Assembly (NCBI RefSeq): GCF_000682675.1
Contig: NZ_AWFA01000007.1
Span: 21,058-85,057 of the forward strand
DNA length: 64,000 nucleotides
Reading direction: 5' to 3'
DNA from: Hyphomonas pacifica
GTDB lineage: Bacteria; Pseudomonadota; Alphaproteobacteria; Caulobacterales; Hyphomonadaceae
The notes beneath the pieces are model-generated. The model saw nothing but the letters and a program-made list of their open reading frames with translations, was not told where the DNA came from and ran no database searches. Both the position numbers and the translations under genes were made by a program. Below, one piece after another: positions 61,954 through 64,000 of this stretch. The stretch's first letter is position 1. Every line of letters starts with the position of its first letter.

Positions 61954-62253
61954 ATGAACGGTAAGACTGAAGCAACTTTGAAAGCCGAGACCGAAAGCGA
62001 CTATGCCGCGCTGAAAGACGACATCGCCATGCTGCGCGGTGACCTAAAGAGCATTATTGAGGATGTCCGTGGACTGGCAAAAGTCAAAGCCCAGGACGGG
62101 CTGGAAAAGGGCAAGGACCTGGCAGACAAGGCCGGCACCCAATTCAAGGAAACCCGTTCTGAAGTCGAAAGCCAAATTCGCGACAATCCTCTGGCAGCCG
62201 TTGGCATCGCTTTTGGGGCAGGCCTCATCCTCGCAATGCTAAGGGGCAAATAG
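61954..62253 (+). CDS. DUF883 ElaB/YqjD-like protein
   Basis: A 99-residue protein with a soluble helical part (LKDDIAMLRGDLKSIIEDVRGLAKVKAQDGL) and a C-terminal membrane anchor after the motif IRDNPLAAVGIAFGAGLILAML, as in ElaB/YqjD, which tether ribosomes to the membrane in enterobacteria. AGGAG stands upstream. It is followed 4 bp later by a membrane protein gene, an arrangement like yqjDE. Confidence 0.88.
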   Translation: MNGKTEATLKAETESDYAALKDDIAMLRGDLKSIIEDVRGLAKVKAQDGLEKGKDLADKAGTQFKETRSEVESQIRDNPLAAVGIAFGAGLILAMLRGK

Positions 62254-62257
62254 TAAT

Positions 62258-62656
62258 ATGGATGCCACAAAGGGCAGGCTATTGGCGGCAGCCATAGGAA
62301 TCCTGTGCGGATTTTGCGGCATTCTCGCCTTGATGACAGCAGGGGTGCTCGCTTTATCAAAGGTCATTGGTATGACCGCAGCCTGTTTCCTTGTGTCATC
62401 CATCCTTATGCTGATTTCTGTCATCATGATGTATCTCTTCCTGAAGCCCTATCGGCCTTCTTCGGAAGAAATTGATGATCTTGAAGATAGCACAGCGGAT
62501 GCCTTGGCAGATTTGCCATTCGACACGTTGAAAAAACTTGTTGAGAAATATCCCGTATCTGTCACCGCGGGTGCGCTTATTCTCGGTTATACATTGGTAC
62601 GCGATCCCAAAACCGCCACGCGGCACGCACAAAGGCTCCTTCTGGGCCTGCTATAA
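62258..62656 (+). CDS. YqjE-like / holin-superfamily membrane protein
   Basis: A 132-residue protein with two or three predicted spans (LLAAAIGILCGFCGILALMT; AACFLVSSILMLISVIMMYLF) and a C-terminal segment YPVSVTAGALILGYTLVRDP. Its position after the ElaB/YqjD-like gene matches yqjE. It is transcribed with that gene from the EcfG promoter at 61894. No function is known. Confidence 0.65.
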   Translation: MDATKGRLLAAAIGILCGFCGILALMTAGVLALSKVIGMTAACFLVSSILMLISVIMMYLFLKPYRPSSEEIDDLEDSTADALADLPFDTLKKLVEKYPVSVTAGALILGYTLVRDPKTATRHAQRLLLGLL

Positions 62657-62662
62657 TTCCTT

Positions 62663-62704
62663 CCCTGGCGGCGCCTAAGCAGGCGACAAAGCCGCCAGGG
62701 TTTC
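62663..62704. terminator. Hairpin terminator after YqjE-like gene
   Basis: A 10-bp GC-rich stem (CCCTGGCGGC/GCCGCCAGGG) enclosing an inner GCCT/AGGC hairpin, followed by TTT. The T-run is short. Confidence 0.6.
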
Positions 62705-62717
62705 CTATATATAAACT

Positions 62718-63365
62718 ATGAGATCTATCCTGCTTATTGCATCTGCGCTGGGCGCTGGATTGGCACTTGGGCGCAAATATCTAGAGCGCGGCGTCACCGC
62801 GCAAAAGCATAAAGCAATTCAGGATGCAGCTATTGAAACAAGGCGCCGTGTAAAGCGCCATGCACACGACTTTCTCCGTAAAAGCTTCCGTCGTTTCGCC
62901 ATTGCGACGGGCTGTAAACTCGTCATTTTAGGTGTCTTGTGGACACTTTATCACACACAGCTGATCGAAGTGGATATATTCGCTCTGATTACGGGCGTCG
63001 TTCTGGCCCTTTTCTTGATGAGGGACCTCTGGATCAGCTGGCCATTTATCCGCCTTGGTGCAGCAGAGCTTTCCAAGTATGGCTGGCGACCCCGCCGGGC
63101 ATTGAGTGAAGTTGTAGCTGCCCGCGTCTTTGAAGAAGTTCTGACCGAAGCACGCGCTACGCCTGCTTCGCGTTCCACAAAGGTTGTCCTGATGCTGGCG
63201 GGCCAGAGCCATGAAGGCGTACACTTGGAAATAGCGACTGCTGTTGCAGCCATTGCCCGGGACACGACTTGGAATGACTTGCGGCCATTCCTTATCTCCG
63301 CTGGCATCAAAATGGCAGCCTTGACCTTGATCTACTCTATTAGTGTCATTTTCCTGATGGCCTGA
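62718..63365 (+). CDS. Membrane protein of unknown function
   Basis: A 215-residue protein with a hydrophobic start, a basic helical stretch (KHKAIQDAAIETRRRVKRHAH), and at least three membrane segments (IATGCKLVILGVLW; DIFALITGVVLALFLMRD; KMAALTLIYSISVIFLMA at the end). No family was recognised. It has no EcfG-type promoter between the preceding hairpin and its start. It is convergent with the second sigma factor gene, 6 bp apart. Confidence 0.75.
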   Translation: MRSILLIASALGAGLALGRKYLERGVTAQKHKAIQDAAIETRRRVKRHAHDFLRKSFRRFAIATGCKLVILGVLWTLYHTQLIEVDIFALITGVVLALFLMRDLWISWPFIRLGAAELSKYGWRPRRALSEVVAARVFEEVLTEARATPASRSTKVVLMLAGQSHEGVHLEIATAVAAIARDTTWNDLRPFLISAGIKMAALTLIYSISVIFLMA

Positions 63366-63371
63366 GAGGCC

Positions 63372-63929
63372 TTAGGCTGCCCGGGCCATCAGTATTTCGG
63401 CATGCTGCACCAGCCAATGCATCTGCGGCATGTTTCGGAAATCCACCGCATCGCGACGGGATGATAATTGCGTCACTCCACTCAGGCCATCCATCAGGAT
63501 TGCACGTGCCCGGCTGACCCGGCTTTTAATGGTGCCTGCAGAGCAGCCCATGACATCCCCGGCTTCCTCATAGGTAAGCCCGGCACCCAAGACCAGAATG
63601 ATCGCGTCGCGCTGTTTTACTGGCAGTGCGTAGATTTCCTGAATAGCGCGCGATGCATCACTCACCGTCTCGGCAGCGCAATGGTCAACCAGGGTATCTT
63701 CAAGATAGCCAGACTCGACATCAACGGTTCGCCAAGAGCGCCGACAATGCTGCAGATACTCGTTGCGTACGATGCGCAGGATCCAAGGACGCATACTTGC
63801 AGTGCGGTCAAACGTGTCTGCAGCAGCCCAAGCTTTCAGGCAGGCAGACTGCACAATATCGTCGGCGAGCGTTACGTCATGACATAGGCTTCGCGCGAAG
63901 GCCCGCATTTGCGGAAGCATCGCTTCCAA
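63372..63929 (-). CDS. Second EcfG-like ECF sigma factor
   Basis: An ECF sigma factor related to EcfG, with region 2 (MRAFARSLCHDVTLADDIVQSACLKAW; MRPWILRIVRNEYL) and region 4 (LPVKQRDAIILVLGAGLTYEEAGDVMGCSAGTIKSRVSRARAIL). The first start codon seen is a TTG at 63929, with an ATG at 63920, but the frame remains open without a stop to the right edge (preceding residues read SFIDELE), so the gene may start further upstream or outside the window. The paralogue at 59004 is the one paired with nepR. Confidence 0.85.
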   Translation of the reverse strand: MEAMLPQMRAFARSLCHDVTLADDIVQSACLKAWAAADTFDRTASMRPWILRIVRNEYLQHCRRSWRTVDVESGYLEDTLVDHCAAETVSDASRAIQEIYALPVKQRDAIILVLGAGLTYEEAGDVMGCSAGTIKSRVSRARAILMDGLSGVTQLSSRRDAVDFRNMPQMHWLVQHAEILMARAA

Positions 63930-64000
63930 TTCATCAATGAAAGACCAGCAGTCGCCTACACTGTGTTCATTGTGACCTGAGCCCCAAATGGTCCCGCATT

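Noticed and set aside
1..64000. CRISPR array, rRNA operon or prophage
   Set aside because: No regularly spaced repeats, rRNA-like sequence or phage structural genes were seen anywhere in the window.

Overview
The window looks like a piece of an alphaproteobacterial chromosome, most likely a Caulobacterales / Hyphomonadaceae-type motile aerobe. This rests on gene content: FlbT/FlaF flagellin regulators, a DUF1217 flagellar protein, the FixLJ-cbb3 oxidase locus, and a PhyR-NepR-EcfG general stress response. The genus is inference.

Layout. (1) 1-2280: the 5' part of a TonB-dependent receptor with an STN domain, running off the left edge and visibly more GC-rich than the rest. A 750-bp gene-poor gap follows, carrying the 3' half of a tRNA-Arg(CCT)-like gene (about 2876-2919), a probable attachment-site scar. 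(2) 3046-36707: a nearly complete flagellar cluster in several opposed transcription units: flgBC-fliE-fliQ-flhA-fliR-flhB-fliJ-like; fliI alone; flagellin-flaF-flbT-DUF1217; flgJ/flgN-like; fliK-flgD; fliM-like-motA-unknown-flgF-flgG-flgA-flgH-fliL-like; motB-flgE-flgK-flgL-flgI; fliF-fliH-fliN-fliP-fliG; and fliL-DUF6468-motE. A diguanylate cyclase borders it and a decayed IS3-family element sits inside it. (3) 36730-48756: the microaerobic respiration block ccoNOQP-ccoGHIS, the oxygen-sensing pair fixLJ with an extra receiver protein, and hemN. (4) 48836-54456: a LacI regulator, an SSS sugar/Na+ symporter and a GH3 glycosidase without a signal peptide, a small sugar-use module. (5) 54469-64000: a general stress response region: phyR, nepR-ecfG-histidine kinase, a second EcfG-like sigma factor, and many small membrane, lipoprotein and DUF1328/ElaB-type genes.

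In region 5, five exact matches to the EcfG promoter (GGAAC-N16-CGTT) and four one-mismatch versions lie directly upstream of genes, so the regulator and its regulon appear to be physically clustered. Two of the exact sites lie so close to start codons that the mRNAs would be nearly leaderless, and one exposes a short gene that would otherwise be overlooked. Other points of interest are a G10 tract inside an unknown flagellar operon gene, a divergent relocated FliM, two FliL-type genes, and a flagellin enlarged by a tandem ~93-residue repeat.

No rRNA, intact tRNA or CRISPR array was seen.
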